From positions 62,001-126,000 of the forward strand of contig NZ_JAQVKP010000001.1 in assembly GCF_028694605.1 (NCBI RefSeq): DNA of 64,000 bases, read 5' to 3'. The stretch comes from Sulfurimonas sp. (lineage in GTDB: Bacteria > Campylobacterota > Campylobacteria > Campylobacterales > Sulfurimonadaceae). Shown one piece after another: positions 30,310 through 38,521 of this stretch (position 1 is its first letter; each line of letters starts with the position of its first letter). The position numbers were made by a program, and so were the translations under genes. The notes below the pieces were generated by a model that did no database searches, was not told where the DNA came from, and saw nothing but the letters and a program-made list of their open reading frames with translations.

Positions 30310-30391
30310 AATATGACAAATTGCAATACTTTTTAGGCCAATACATTCAAAATAGTTATAATGCCCAAAACGATTGTTAAAGGGGAGACCG

Positions 30392-31162
30392 ATGAAACCA
30401 AACGAATCAATCAAGCTCTTTGAAGAGAAAAAGGTACGCACTCTTTGGGATGAAAAGCAAGAGAAGTGGTATATATCTATTGTAGATGTTGTTGAGATAT
30501 TGACGGAAAGTGCTGACTTAGGTGCTTATTGGAGGAAATTAAAACAAAGGTTAAAAGCTGAGGGAAATGAAACCGTGACAAATTGTCACACTTTGAAAAT
30601 GAAAGCAGAAGATGGGAAGATGAGGCTAACGGATGTAGCCGATACGCAGCAACTTTTTAGACTTATCCATCCCATCCCATCGCCAAAAGCAGAGCCTTTT
30701 AAGCTATGGTTGGCAAGAGTGGCAAGTGAACGACTTGATGAGATGAGCGACCCTGAACTTAGCATTGATAGAGCGTTGAAGCAGTATTTGGAACTCGGAT
30801 ACAGCCAAAATTGGATAAATCAAAGACTAAAAAGCATAGAGATACGAAAAGAGTTAACAGATGAGTGGCAAAGAGTAGGAGTGCAAAAGGGAGCAGAGTT
30901 TGCAACACTTACAGACATCATCACAAAAACTTGGGCAGATAAAGCAACAAAAGAGTACAAAATCCTAAAAGGACTCAAAAAAGAAAATCTGCGAGACAAC
31001 ATGACAAATACGGAGCTTATTTTAAGTATGTTGGCGGAAGCCTCAACAAAAGATATTTCAGAAGCGATAAATCCACAAAGCTTTGAGGAGAGTAAAAATG
31101 TTGCACGCCAAGGCGGTAATGTAGCAAAAGTAGCAAGAGCCGAACTTGAAGCTACACTATAA
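30392..31162 (+). CDS. BRO/antirepressor-like DNA-damage protein (DinD-related)
   Basis: A protein of about 256 residues beginning at the ATG preceded by AAAGGGGAG (30379-30387). The N-terminal part (IKLFEEKKVRTLWDEKQEKW YISIVDVVEIL region, two segments) is a BRO-N-like domain found in phage antirepressors. The rest (from about GYSQNWINQRLKSIEIRKEL, including ITKTWADKATKEYKILKGL and NLRDNMTNTELIL) matches stand-alone bacterial relatives described as DinD/BRO family. The function in chromosomes is unclear; many lie with mobile elements. Here it starts the accessory patch between tlyA and a toxin-antitoxin module. Confidence 0.78.
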   Translation: MKPNESIKLFEEKKVRTLWDEKQEKWYISIVDVVEILTESADLGAYWRKLKQRLKAEGNETVTNCHTLKMKAEDGKMRLTDVADTQQLFRLIHPIPSPKAEPFKLWLARVASERLDEMSDPELSIDRALKQYLELGYSQNWINQRLKSIEIRKELTDEWQRVGVQKGAEFATLTDIITKTWADKATKEYKILKGLKKENLRDNMTNTELILSMLAEASTKDISEAINPQSFEESKNVARQGGNVAKVARAELEATL

Positions 31163-31170
31163 AAATAACT

Positions 31171-31368
31171 GTGTTGCACTTGATTGTTGAATGGGCGTTT
31201 AAAAAAGGGTTGTATATAGATGGAGAAAAATTTTATACACTAGAAACAACATTGAAAAATTCAGAAATAGGATTTCAAAATATAACAAATATATCTGAAA
31301 TCAAGGCAATTGTAAAACCATTTGAAAATGAAAAGATAGATATTTCTAAATTAGAATATAAAATATAA
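31171..31368 (+). pseudogene. Short ORF, probable gene remnant
   Basis: A 65-codon reading frame beginning GTG with no visible Shine-Dalgarno, 8 bases after the antirepressor gene. Composition is like a real protein (EWAFKKGLYIDGEKFYTLET, ending KLEYKI) but I do not recognise it. It may be the 3' end of a gene whose front was lost when the neighbouring accessory genes moved in, or a small gene. Confidence 0.3.
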
Positions 31369-31475
31369 AAGTTTATTTTTCCTCATTCAACCTCTACAGA
31401 GGTAGAACGCATACTGAACACTTGTACCATCAAGCCAAAAACTTTAACATAACCTTAAAACATCATTATATATAA

Positions 31476-31580
31476 TGCACATATAAGTACACATATATTA
31501 AGCAAAGATGGCGCAGTTTACTATATATATGGATAACAATCTTGAAGAGAAAGTAAAAACAGGTTGGGATAACTTCGTGT
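31476..31580 (+). pseudogene. Promoter/operator and truncated start of a ribbon-helix-helix antitoxin gene
   Basis: 31476-31516 carries the repeat unit TGCACATATAAGTACACATATATT (as two pieces: two CACATATA copies 13 bases apart) followed by AGCAAAG and ATGGCGCAG. From the ATG at 31508 the frame reads MAQFTIYMDNNLEEKV, the typical opening of a ribbon-helix-helix antitoxin, then KTGWDNFVCG before a stop at 31577-31579. After a frame change the following bases read AWSDDVAFDEYEEIE. The middle of the gene is missing, so it is a deletion derivative. Confidence 0.6.
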
Positions 31581-31633
31581 GCGGGAGCGTGGAGCGATGA
31601 TGTTGCATTTGATGAATATGAGGAGATAGAATA

Positions 31634-31930
31634 ATGCACAAACAAGATATTTTAAACTATTTAAAATCAAGTCAAGAATACTATCATAATCAATTTGGGA
31701 TACAATTTATCGGTTTGTTTGGTTCTTTTGCCAGAGATGAAGCTACTGAAAATAGTGATATAGATATTTTATATAAAATCGAAAAAGACAAAAAACTATC
31801 CATGTTTACATATCTTAAACTCATAAAACAACTTGAAGATTTTTTTCATAAAAAAATTGATTTAGTAAGAGACGAAACATTAAAACCACAAATAAAAAGC
31901 TATATTCAAAAGGACATTAGCTATGTTTAA
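31634..31930 (+). CDS. mntA: MntA-like nucleotidyltransferase antitoxin
   Basis: A 98-residue minimal nucleotidyltransferase with the catalytic signature GSFARDEATENSDIDIL (Gly30-Ser31, metal ligands Asp42 and Asp44). MntA proteins neutralise their partner HepT by adding AMP residues near its active site. The gene overlaps hepT by 8 bases. Motifs are intact, so an active enzyme is expected. Confidence 0.9.
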   Translation: MHKQDILNYLKSSQEYYHNQFGIQFIGLFGSFARDEATENSDIDILYKIEKDKKLSMFTYLKLIKQLEDFFHKKIDLVRDETLKPQIKSYIQKDISYV

Positions 31931-32282
31931 AAGCAATAGAGACTATAAACTTTACATAGAAGATATAGCTAATGAATGTAAAAATATTAAAAAATTTGTT
32001 GAAAATATAACTTATGATGAATTTACGGAAAATCTTGAAAAAGTTTATGCCGTTGCAAAAGCTTTTGAAAACATTGGAGAAGCAGTAAAGAATATTCCAA
32101 GAGAGCTTACAGAAGAATATCCCCAAATCCCATGGAGTGAAATAGCAAAAATGAGAGATGTTTTAACGCATCATTATTTTGGAGTAGATGATAAAGTTTT
32201 ATGGGATACCTTGGGAGAGGATTTTGATGAATTTGAAAAAGCCATTAAGGATATGCTAAGTAAATTGGATAACAAGTCCTAG
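31923..32282 (+). CDS. hepT: HepT-like HEPN-domain toxin
   Basis: A 119-residue all-helical HEPN (DUF86) protein with the RNase motif R-x4-H at Arg78-His83, followed by HY (MRDVLTHHYF). HepT toxins are ribonucleases controlled by MntA-catalysed AMPylation of the tyrosine after the motif, and Tyr85 is present here. It overlaps mntA by 8 bases and ends two bases before a hairpin (32284-32307). Confidence 0.9.
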   Translation: MFKSNRDYKLYIEDIANECKNIKKFVENITYDEFTENLEKVYAVAKAFENIGEAVKNIPRELTEEYPQIPWSEIAKMRDVLTHHYFGVDDKVLWDTLGEDFDEFEKAIKDMLSKLDNKS

Positions 32283-32283
32283 T

Positions 32284-32307
32284 ACCCGATAGGTAAACCT
32301 ATTCGGT
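32284..32307 (+). terminator. Hairpin after hepT
   Basis: An 11-bp stem with one mismatch (ACCCGATAGGT / ACCTATTCGGT) and a 2-base loop follows the hepT stop. There is no T-run, so it may be a weak terminator or a repeat. Confidence 0.45.
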
Positions 32308-32340
32308 AAAGTTAAACATTAAGTGAGCAAAGGTGCACAA

Positions 32341-32386
32341 TGCACATATAGGTACACATATATTTGAAGAGCAAAAAATGGCGCAG
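32341..32386 (+). repeat. Second copy of the antitoxin promoter/operator and start
   Basis: This stretch repeats the unit seen at 31476-31516: TGCACATATA, then GGTACACATATATT (one base different), then GAAGAGCAAAAA and ATGGCGCAG. After the shared ATGGCGCAG it diverges and the frame closes after about 20 codons. The two copies are direct repeats lying either side of mntA-hepT. Confidence 0.8.
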
Positions 32387-32494
32387 GTGCATTATAGTGA
32401 ATGGATATCCACTTTTCTGATGAGTATTGTATTCACTTAAAAGGCATTTCTTTTTGGGCATATTTCATTATATGAGTGTGAGTAAAGTTAAAAT

Positions 32495-33775
32495 CTACTC
32501 AACACGGTTTCTGCCTCTCTCTTTAGCAAGGTAGAGTTTTTCATCTACTTTTATGACAAATTTATCGACTGCCTCTTGAGTAGCCATTATGCTATTATCA
32601 GCAAGAACGGTAAGAGTTCCTATGCTTACGGTATAGCGGATAGTTATATTCTCAACAACGACCTCTTTGGAAGCTGTTATATCACAAATTTTCTGCGCAA
32701 GTATCAGGGTCTCTTCTTTGCTCGTCATAGGAAGCAAAATCATAAACTCTTCGCCGCCAAAACGAAAAATATAGTCTGATTTTCGAAGAGTTTGTTCTAA
32801 TATTTTTGAAAAGTGCTGAAGTACTATATCACCTACTGCGTGTCCGTAAGTATCATTCACCAACTTAAAATGATCCAAATCACACATCATCAGAGCAAAT
32901 TCTCTGCCTGTTACCTTTGCAATATCTATCTTGCTAAGCATGATTTTATTGAACAAACGTCTTGTGAGCAGATGAGTAAGAGGGTCTTTAGCACTCTCTT
33001 CAATCTCGTTTAAAAAAGCAATCTCATTACCGATTTCAAGCGAGTAGTAGTCTATTCGATTCATTAGATGAATAAGCGTTGCCGGATGGGATTTATTACT
33101 CTTACAATAGTTAACTACATTTGCAGCCAAATCATGCAGATTCATATGGAGCTTTTCTATTACTTTAAAGTGAGATGTGGAGAGCAAATAAGAGGTTGAT
33201 GAACCTTTCATCCATTTGCCAAAATCGCATAGATTAGGATTGAGTTCAGGATAATTTTTATCACTCTCATTTTTTTGAATATAAACAATAAGATTAATTA
33301 TCCACTTTATATGATTTTCGTAATGTATCATAAATTTTTTATCTGGCATTGATTGTATATGAGAGAGACGAAGCTCATTTTTAAGTTTTAGCTGATCTAA
33401 AAATTTTGCTAAGTACAAATCTGTAATTTTATCTTCATGCTCCGTAAAAAATATATTTATTTCATCAATATGCTCAAAATCATGTTTATCTATAATGTTA
33501 CCAAGAAGTCTGCGAACAACAGTTACAAGTTCACTATATAGAAATAGATAAGATATATCCTGTTCAATCGTAAAATTTACTAATATTTTAGTATTTTGCT
33601 CAATTTCCTCTTTGGACTTAGATAAAAGAAGCTCTAAAAATAGTTTTTTATACTCTGTAATGGCATGTGTGTATAAAAAGTCACTTGAGTATTTAGACTG
33701 CAAACTCTCAACATTAATATTAAAATTACGAACACACTCTTGAATTTCTGAAAAATATTTTTTAATAACTAGCAT
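32495..33775 (-). CDS. Diguanylate cyclase with CZB zinc-sensing domain
   Basis: A soluble 426-residue protein. Residues ~1-135 are helical with no firm match. Residues ~145-220 form a CZB domain with the 3His/1Cys zinc site: a His near 151-155, Cys183 (in NLCDFGKWM), His210 and His214; the C-to-H spacing of 27 and H-to-H of 4 equals that of E. coli DgcZ. The C-terminal GGDEF domain has GGEEF at about 340-344, an intact inhibitory RxxD (RKSD, 331-334) and DxxHFKxxND. It should make c-di-GMP and be inhibited by zinc or product. A 304-base gene-free stretch separates it from the nos genes. Confidence 0.88.
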   Translation of the reverse strand: MLVIKKYFSEIQECVRNFNINVESLQSKYSSDFLYTHAITEYKKLFLELLLSKSKEEIEQNTKILVNFTIEQDISYLFLYSELVTVVRRLLGNIIDKHDFEHIDEINIFFTEHEDKITDLYLAKFLDQLKLKNELRLSHIQSMPDKKFMIHYENHIKWIINLIVYIQKNESDKNYPELNPNLCDFGKWMKGSSTSYLLSTSHFKVIEKLHMNLHDLAANVVNYCKSNKSHPATLIHLMNRIDYYSLEIGNEIAFLNEIEESAKDPLTHLLTRRLFNKIMLSKIDIAKVTGREFALMMCDLDHFKLVNDTYGHAVGDIVLQHFSKILEQTLRKSDYIFRFGGEEFMILLPMTSKEETLILAQKICDITASKEVVVENITIRYTVSIGTLTVLADNSIMATQEAVDKFVIKVDEKLYLAKERGRNRVE

Positions 33776-34079
33776 CTCAACTCCCTACTCTTAATAATTT
33801 AACTATAAAAAAATAGCTAGTGAATATATTATAGCCATTAAAATTTTATTTGTAGCTGTATATTTTTTTAACGCCAACAGGAATGACCTCACTTATATAG
33901 ACAGAAACTTATTTAGTTAACACCTTAAGCGACGTTGGTGACATCTATAAATATTAATAAGGGTAAATTTAGGAAGTTGAATTTTTTTCCAAATATAGTG
34001 AGTGAGATTGTCAAAATTATCTATGATTGACTGTTTTTAGTTGAGGGATTGTCTCTTCAAAATTGGTTCTAATTTAGAA
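33776..34079. other. Gene-free stretch between the diguanylate cyclase and the nos cluster
   Basis: About 300 AT-rich bases without a convincing ORF. The end next to 33775 should hold the cyclase promoter (AGGGAG Shine-Dalgarno and TATAGT-like -10 on the minus strand). Near 34067-34079 the small palindrome TTCTAATTTAGAA follows the last nos gene and might contribute to termination. I see nothing else in it. Confidence 0.5.
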
Positions 34080-34547
34080 TTATATACGATTGTTGAGGAG
34101 TCTGATGAGCGACTCCTTTATCTCTTTGAAACTTAGCACTCTTTTGCCGTTGTTCTTTTGTGCAAATGTTTTTGCATCTTCATAGCTTGCAAAAGGGACA
34201 AGGTCGTCGCCCGCAGGAGAGGTTATGCTGCTTCCGTAAACATAAAAAGCACCTTTGGCATCGATGGGTTTGAGTGTGTTGTAGTCTGTAACCAAAAGCT
34301 CTTTAAAGTCATCTTCGCTTTTGACACCTATGTCGTACCATCTTCCCGGTTGGTGGTAGAATTCTATCATTGACTTTGGACTGGAGAAAAAGAGCTTTTT
34401 GCCGTTGGTAAGCTCGATTTTAGAGACCCATTGCGGGTCTTTATGGACTTTGAGTTTGCGTACGACACACTCACTCTCTTTGTCATAATCCATAGCATAA
34501 CCCCAAAGAGAACCAAAAAATAGAGCAACGATAAGTAATATTTTCAT
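34080..34547 (-). CDS. Second NosL-like accessory protein
   Basis: A 155-residue exported protein (signal MKILLIVALFFGSLWGYAM) with the NosL-type fold pattern: KKLFFSSPKSMIEFY, TDYNTLKPIDAKGAFYVYGSS and PFASYEDAKTFAQKNNGKRVLSF. It lacks the CxxCxM copper-binding motif of classical NosL, retaining a single Cys near the mature N terminus (ESECVV). It is the last gene of the nos run, 12 bases after nosY. A role in copper delivery to NosZ is likely from context. Confidence 0.78.
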   Translation of the reverse strand: MKILLIVALFFGSLWGYAMDYDKESECVVRKLKVHKDPQWVSKIELTNGKKLFFSSPKSMIEFYHQPGRWYDIGVKSEDDFKELLVTDYNTLKPIDAKGAFYVYGSSITSPAGDDLVPFASYEDAKTFAQKNNGKRVLSFKEIKESLIRLLNNRI

Positions 34548-34559
34548 AAATCTTCCTTT

Positions 34560-35387
34560 TTAAACTAAATCTTTTTTCTTAAAGATAAGAAATCCAAATG
34601 TAGCAAATGCGATACCAAGCATAAGCGGATATCCAATAGCAACAACTACAAAAACACTCTGGCTCATCAAATCAAGTATATAAAACGCAACAGGACCCAT
34701 AACGGTAAGTTCAGGGTCAAAAAGCGAGATAGCGGCGACACGGAAGAGTTCCATCGGGTTGATAAGGGCAATAAAGATGATGACACCATCATTCATTCTC
34801 TGCTGCAACATAAGTGAGATAAGTGCTATATCGATAAATGACAGCAAAAATATCCAGATAAAAAATGCGATACCAAGAGCAACCTCAGAGGATTTTACAA
34901 AAGAGGAGATAAAAAAAGCAATCCCTAAAAATGTACTTGAGAGCGAAAAGAGAAGCCCCGTGTATAAAAAGAAGATGCTCCAGGGAATCGCTGCCCCCTT
35001 GATAGCTCCATAGATGATAGCGATAACCATTGCAAAGAGTACAGGGATATAAACCGTGATAAATCTCCCTATCACTTTGCCCCAGTAGTAATGTTTGAGT
35101 GAAATGGGAAATGAGAGCATATATTCTAAGATATGGTTGTCTCTATCGCCCGAGATGGAGCGAACAGTGGTTATAAGGATAAAAATTGGAAGAATGACGA
35201 TAGTGATTTGGATATACATCAAAAGAAGTCTGCTTAGTCCGCTAAAGCCCATCACTTGCGACTCTGTTACCCCCGCGATGAAAAAGAGGGCGATAAGTCC
35301 GCCAAAAACAAGTGAATAGACCAAAAACCACTTTGCTCTTATGGACTCTTTGAGGTCTAGGTATGCGATGAGATATAGATTTTTCAT
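34560..35387 (-). CDS. nosY: ABC-type permease of the nos maturation transporter
   Basis: A 275-residue membrane protein with about six helices of the ABC-2 permease type (DRDNHILEYMLSFPISLKHYYWGK is the characteristic loop region, shown here in part). NosY works with the ATPase NosF and periplasmic NosD to supply a sulfur or metal component for the CuZ centre of NosZ. Its start touches the nosL stop (35387/35388). Confidence 0.9.
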   Translation of the reverse strand: MKNLYLIAYLDLKESIRAKWFLVYSLVFGGLIALFFIAGVTESQVMGFSGLSRLLLMYIQITIVILPIFILITTVRSISGDRDNHILEYMLSFPISLKHYYWGKVIGRFITVYIPVLFAMVIAIIYGAIKGAAIPWSIFFLYTGLLFSLSSTFLGIAFFISSFVKSSEVALGIAFFIWIFLLSFIDIALISLMLQQRMNDGVIIFIALINPMELFRVAAISLFDPELTVMGPVAFYILDLMSQSVFVVVAIGYPLMLGIAFATFGFLIFKKKDLV

Positions 35388-35834
35388 CTAGTTTCCTAAT
35401 ATCTGTTTTCTGATTTTCGGGTTTGCCATATGCTCGCCGCGGAGCATCTTTAGCGTTACTTCGTTGATTGGAATTGTATCAGTTTTTTGTGCTTCATAAG
35501 CTGCAAATCCATAGTTCATAGGTGTTTTTTCATTGATGGTAAAAAAAGCTTTTTGCGCATCTATGTATTTGTGTGTATCGTTTGAAAAGACTTCTATTTT
35601 TGCACTATCAAGTGCCACATCATGCTCTTTTGCCCATAAAACAAGACACCCTATGTCATCAAAAGAGAGTTTTTTTGTATTTGCCTCAAGCGTTGCCGTG
35701 TGAATACTGGAATCCGGCAGAGGCATATTGCATTTTGGACACATACGCTTTTGCACTGTTTGTGCATCAGAAGAGCTACATCCAAGTGCAAATACCAACG
35801 AAATGAAAAGGAAAAAAAACTTAAAAAATCTCAT
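35388..35834 (-). CDS. nosL: NosL copper-binding lipoprotein
   Basis: A 148-residue lipoprotein: lipobox around Cys19 (FALGCSS) and the copper-binding motif MCPKCNM (Cys32, Cys35, Met37), followed by LSFDDIGCLVLWA. NosL is a Cu(I) chaperone for assembly of the NosZ copper centres. It overlaps nosF by 14 bases. Confidence 0.9.
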   Translation of the reverse strand: MRFFKFFFLFISLVFALGCSSSDAQTVQKRMCPKCNMPLPDSSIHTATLEANTKKLSFDDIGCLVLWAKEHDVALDSAKIEVFSNDTHKYIDAQKAFFTINEKTPMNYGFAAYEAQKTDTIPINEVTLKMLRGEHMANPKIRKQILGN

Positions 35835-36459
35835 CAGAAACTATTTTTCCCATATCCATATAAATTTGTCTGTTGACAAGCTCTTTTACCTCTTCTAGTC
35901 TGTGGGTTACAAAAAGAAGTGTCTTTTGCTCTTTGTTTTGCTTTAAAAGTCTGTAAAAATCATCCCTTGCTTTTGGGTCAAGGTTGGCTGTGGGTTCGTC
36001 ATATATGATGATACTGCTCTTTTTTGCAAGACTGATAGCTATGAGGAGTTTTTGCTTCATACCGCCGCTTAGTTTGAAAAATGATTTGTTCATGTTTTCG
36101 TTGATGTCGAGCTTCATCTCGTTTGCATAGTATTTTATGCGCTCTTTATCTACATCCGCACTCACGCTGATATAGTGCATAAGCTCTTCGATGCTGAGTT
36201 TGATGGGTGGGGGGAGTTGTGGAACGAAACTGATGTCTTTAAGCACGTTTGTGCGCTCTTTGATGGGGTTTTGCCCATTGATAAGCACTTCACCGCCATC
36301 AGGATGGTAGTACCCGAGGATAGATCGTATAAGCGTTGTTTTTCCTGCCCCGTTCGCTCCCATGAGTGCGATAGAGTCGCCATCTTTAAGTGTGCAGCTG
36401 ACACAATCCAAAGAGAGGTGAGAGCCAAATTTTTTGGTAAGATTTGTTACTTCTATCAT
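35821..36459 (-). CDS. nosF: ABC ATPase of the nos maturation transporter
   Basis: A 212-residue ATPase with Walker A GANGAGKTT, signature LSGGMKQK, Walker B SSIIIYDEP and the switch His in FVTHR. It is short relative to NosF of Pseudomonas (about 300 residues) but normal for Campylobacterota. It lies 3 bases after nosH and overlaps nosL. Confidence 0.92.
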   Translation of the reverse strand: MIEVTNLTKKFGSHLSLDCVSCTLKDGDSIALMGANGAGKTTLIRSILGYYHPDGGEVLINGQNPIKERTNVLKDISFVPQLPPPIKLSIEELMHYISVSADVDKERIKYYANEMKLDINENMNKSFFKLSGGMKQKLLIAISLAKKSSIIIYDEPTANLDPKARDDFYRLLKQNKEQKTLLFVTHRLEEVKELVNRQIYMDMGKIVSDEIF

Positions 36460-36462
36460 TTG

Positions 36463-37368
36463 CTAAACCAAGCTTTTTAGTCTAAAGTCAAAGTTAAGAG
36501 CATCAGCGTGGCAAACATCGACACATCTTCCGCAAAGCGTGCAGTCAGCACCGGTGATATACTCTTTTGTTATCCCTTTTTCTTCTCTCTGCTTATCGTA
36601 TTTTGCTTTTGTAATCTCTAAAACCTGATTTTCAAAACAGACATCATGGCAAACCATACAGTGGTCACAGTTGTCATTCCATTCGATGCGAAGTGCTGAA
36701 ATCTTGCCGATATAGCCATAAGTTGTACCGATTGGGCAGACATAAGTACACCATGCTCTGCGTGAGTAAAAAACCTCTATCACAAAAACTGCTACAACCC
36801 ACAGAAGAGCCAAGCTCCATCCATAGGCAATCATACGGCTCAAAATCCCAACAACATTGAATGTTTCAAAAACAAGATAACCGCTAAATAGTGCAAGCAC
36901 CAAAAAGATAATCCAAAAAACATGTCTTACACGGTGGTCGAACTTTCGCTCTTTAATGATTTTTTTGCTCACAAGCGTATTGTGCCACTTCTCGCCGATT
37001 TCACTTAGAAGCCCATAAGGACAAACCCACGCACAGTAGGTACGCCCGCCTATAAGCATATAGACTATGACGATGGTAACCGTACCGATAATCATGTTTA
37101 CAGGTATCTCATGTGTTGCCAAAAAAAGCTGCATCGTTGTAAAAACATCTATGAGGTGAAAACCTAAAAAGCGTGAACCGTTAAGCGTTCCCTCAAGTGC
37201 TTGGATATCGACATGAAACGAGAGAAAAAAGAGAAGATGGATGGCAATGACAAGTACCCACCTTTTTGCTCTGTAGCTTAGAACGCTTTTGCCCTCTCTT
37301 GTTTTGTTGAAAAAGGTGGACCAAAATGTGGAGTTTTTTATGGTCTCTCGGTTGTTGTACTTATCCAT
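36463..37368 (-). CDS. nosH: NapH/NosH-type membrane iron-sulfur protein
   Basis: A 301-residue inner-membrane protein with about four helices, two polytopic Cys motifs typical of NapH (CAWVCPYG, CTYVCPIG) and two C-terminal [4Fe-4S] motifs (CDHCMVCHDVC and CTLCGRCVDVC). In clade II nos clusters NosH with NosG is proposed to pass electrons from menaquinol to the NosC cytochromes and NosZ. It lies between nosC2 and nosF. Confidence 0.9.
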   Translation of the reverse strand: MDKYNNRETIKNSTFWSTFFNKTREGKSVLSYRAKRWVLVIAIHLLFFLSFHVDIQALEGTLNGSRFLGFHLIDVFTTMQLFLATHEIPVNMIIGTVTIVIVYMLIGGRTYCAWVCPYGLLSEIGEKWHNTLVSKKIIKERKFDHRVRHVFWIIFLVLALFSGYLVFETFNVVGILSRMIAYGWSLALLWVVAVFVIEVFYSRRAWCTYVCPIGTTYGYIGKISALRIEWNDNCDHCMVCHDVCFENQVLEITKAKYDKQREEKGITKEYITGADCTLCGRCVDVCHADALNFDFRLKSLV

Positions 37369-37380
37369 TTTTTCCCCTTT

Positions 37381-37902
37381 TTACTGTTTTTGTTGAAGAT
37401 GAAAAGCACCAATCTCGTCTGCATAGCGTTTTAACTCCTCTTCACTTGTGTTGATGAGAAGCCCTTTCATAATGATGTTCTCTTTTCTTCCGGCTTTAAA
37501 GTCAACCAAATCTTTGTAAAGTTTTTCTGCACTCTGTCCATAGAGCTTTGGTCCCATAAGTTTTCTTCCATCTTGTTCTCCAGAACCGTTTGCACCATGA
37601 CAAGCAGCACACTTGCTCTTGTACTCCGTACTTACTTTGATTTCGCCCACATTTCCGGCTTTGTCTTTGATGGCTTTTAGTTGCTCATCTTCTTTCTCTC
37701 TGTCGCTTTTCTCTTGAGGCTGTGACATTTGCTGCGTTGTTGCTTGTGATATGCTTGCTTGAGCCGGTATATTTTTATCCGCACCGATATCTTCAATTAC
37801 TCTTGAGTGTTCTCCGCCGTGGTATGCTCTTCCCTGCGAAGCGGTATAAGCCATTAACGCAGCGATAACCAGTGTCAAAATTCCTACAATAATATTTTTC
37901 AT
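37381..37902 (-). CDS. nosC2: Membrane-anchored monohaem cytochrome c of the nos cluster
   Basis: A 173-residue protein with an N-terminal anchor helix (IIVGILTLVIAALMAYT), a charged linker and a C-terminal class I cytochrome c with CAACH (Cys98, Cys101, His102) and a Met-containing loop (KLMGPKLYG, IIMKGLL). It probably relays electrons to NosZ. It is separated by 2 bases from the related gene upstream. The C1/C2 naming follows gene order only. Confidence 0.85.
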   Translation of the reverse strand: MKNIIVGILTLVIAALMAYTASQGRAYHGGEHSRVIEDIGADKNIPAQASISQATTQQMSQPQEKSDREKEDEQLKAIKDKAGNVGEIKVSTEYKSKCAACHGANGSGEQDGRKLMGPKLYGQSAEKLYKDLVDFKAGRKENIIMKGLLINTSEEELKRYADEIGAFHLQQKQ

Positions 37903-37904
37903 CT

Positions 37905-38516
37905 CTATTTTCTCATCTCTTTTATTTTTTTGTTAAATTCATAAATCTCATCTGCCATAGCTCTTATCTCTTTTGTATCCATTTGGCTTACAAGATCCTT
38001 CATCAGAACATTTGTAGCCGAGCCATCTTTAAATTTTGAAATTTTTTCAAAGATAAAATCAGCATCTCTGCCAAGAAGTGACGGTCCGATAACACCGTTT
38101 GCATAATCATTGTGGCAAGCAGAACACTTTACGATAAACTCTTTGCTTAGTTTTTTAACCAGCATGGAAATTTCTACATTTTCATAAGGACTTCTAACAT
38201 GCAAGTTTGCATCAATTGCACTTCTTGCCTTTTCTCGCACGGAAGCATCATCATTTGCGGGTTGCATGTTTGGATTGTAGGCACTTTTAACGTTGTAGTC
38301 ATAGTAGTATGATTTGCTTTGGTTCTCATCGCCCTCTTTTAGTGCTACCTTTATTTCCTGAGCATTTTCGTTTTTTACAACCTCTATCTTTTGTGCAGAG
38401 GTAACTTCACTTGCTGCCTTTTTCTCTTTGCCCTCTTGTTTGCTGCTATCGCTACAACCGCTTAATAGCCCAAGTGATGTAACTATACAAAGAAGTGCTA
38501 AATTTTTTATTTTCAT
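37905..38516 (-). CDS. nosC1: Cytochrome c lipoprotein of the nos cluster
   Basis: A 203-residue protein with a lipobox (LLSGC, Cys21), a Glu/Lys-rich linker and a C-terminal monohaem domain with CSACH and a probable Met ligand in NVLMKDLV. Sequence similarity to the next gene over the haem domain suggests duplication. It is placed between nosG and nosC2, where an electron-relay role is expected. Confidence 0.85.
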   Translation of the reverse strand: MKIKNLALLCIVTSLGLLSGCSDSSKQEGKEKKAASEVTSAQKIEVVKNENAQEIKVALKEGDENQSKSYYYDYNVKSAYNPNMQPANDDASVREKARSAIDANLHVRSPYENVEISMLVKKLSKEFIVKCSACHNDYANGVIGPSLLGRDADFIFEKISKFKDGSATNVLMKDLVSQMDTKEIRAMADEIYEFNKKIKEMRK

Positions 38517-38521
38517 GTTAA

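Noticed and set aside
31380-32500. CRISPR-like repetition of CACATATA units
   Set aside because: Only two copies per site, two sites in total, tied to an antitoxin start codon; spacing and number do not fit a CRISPR array.
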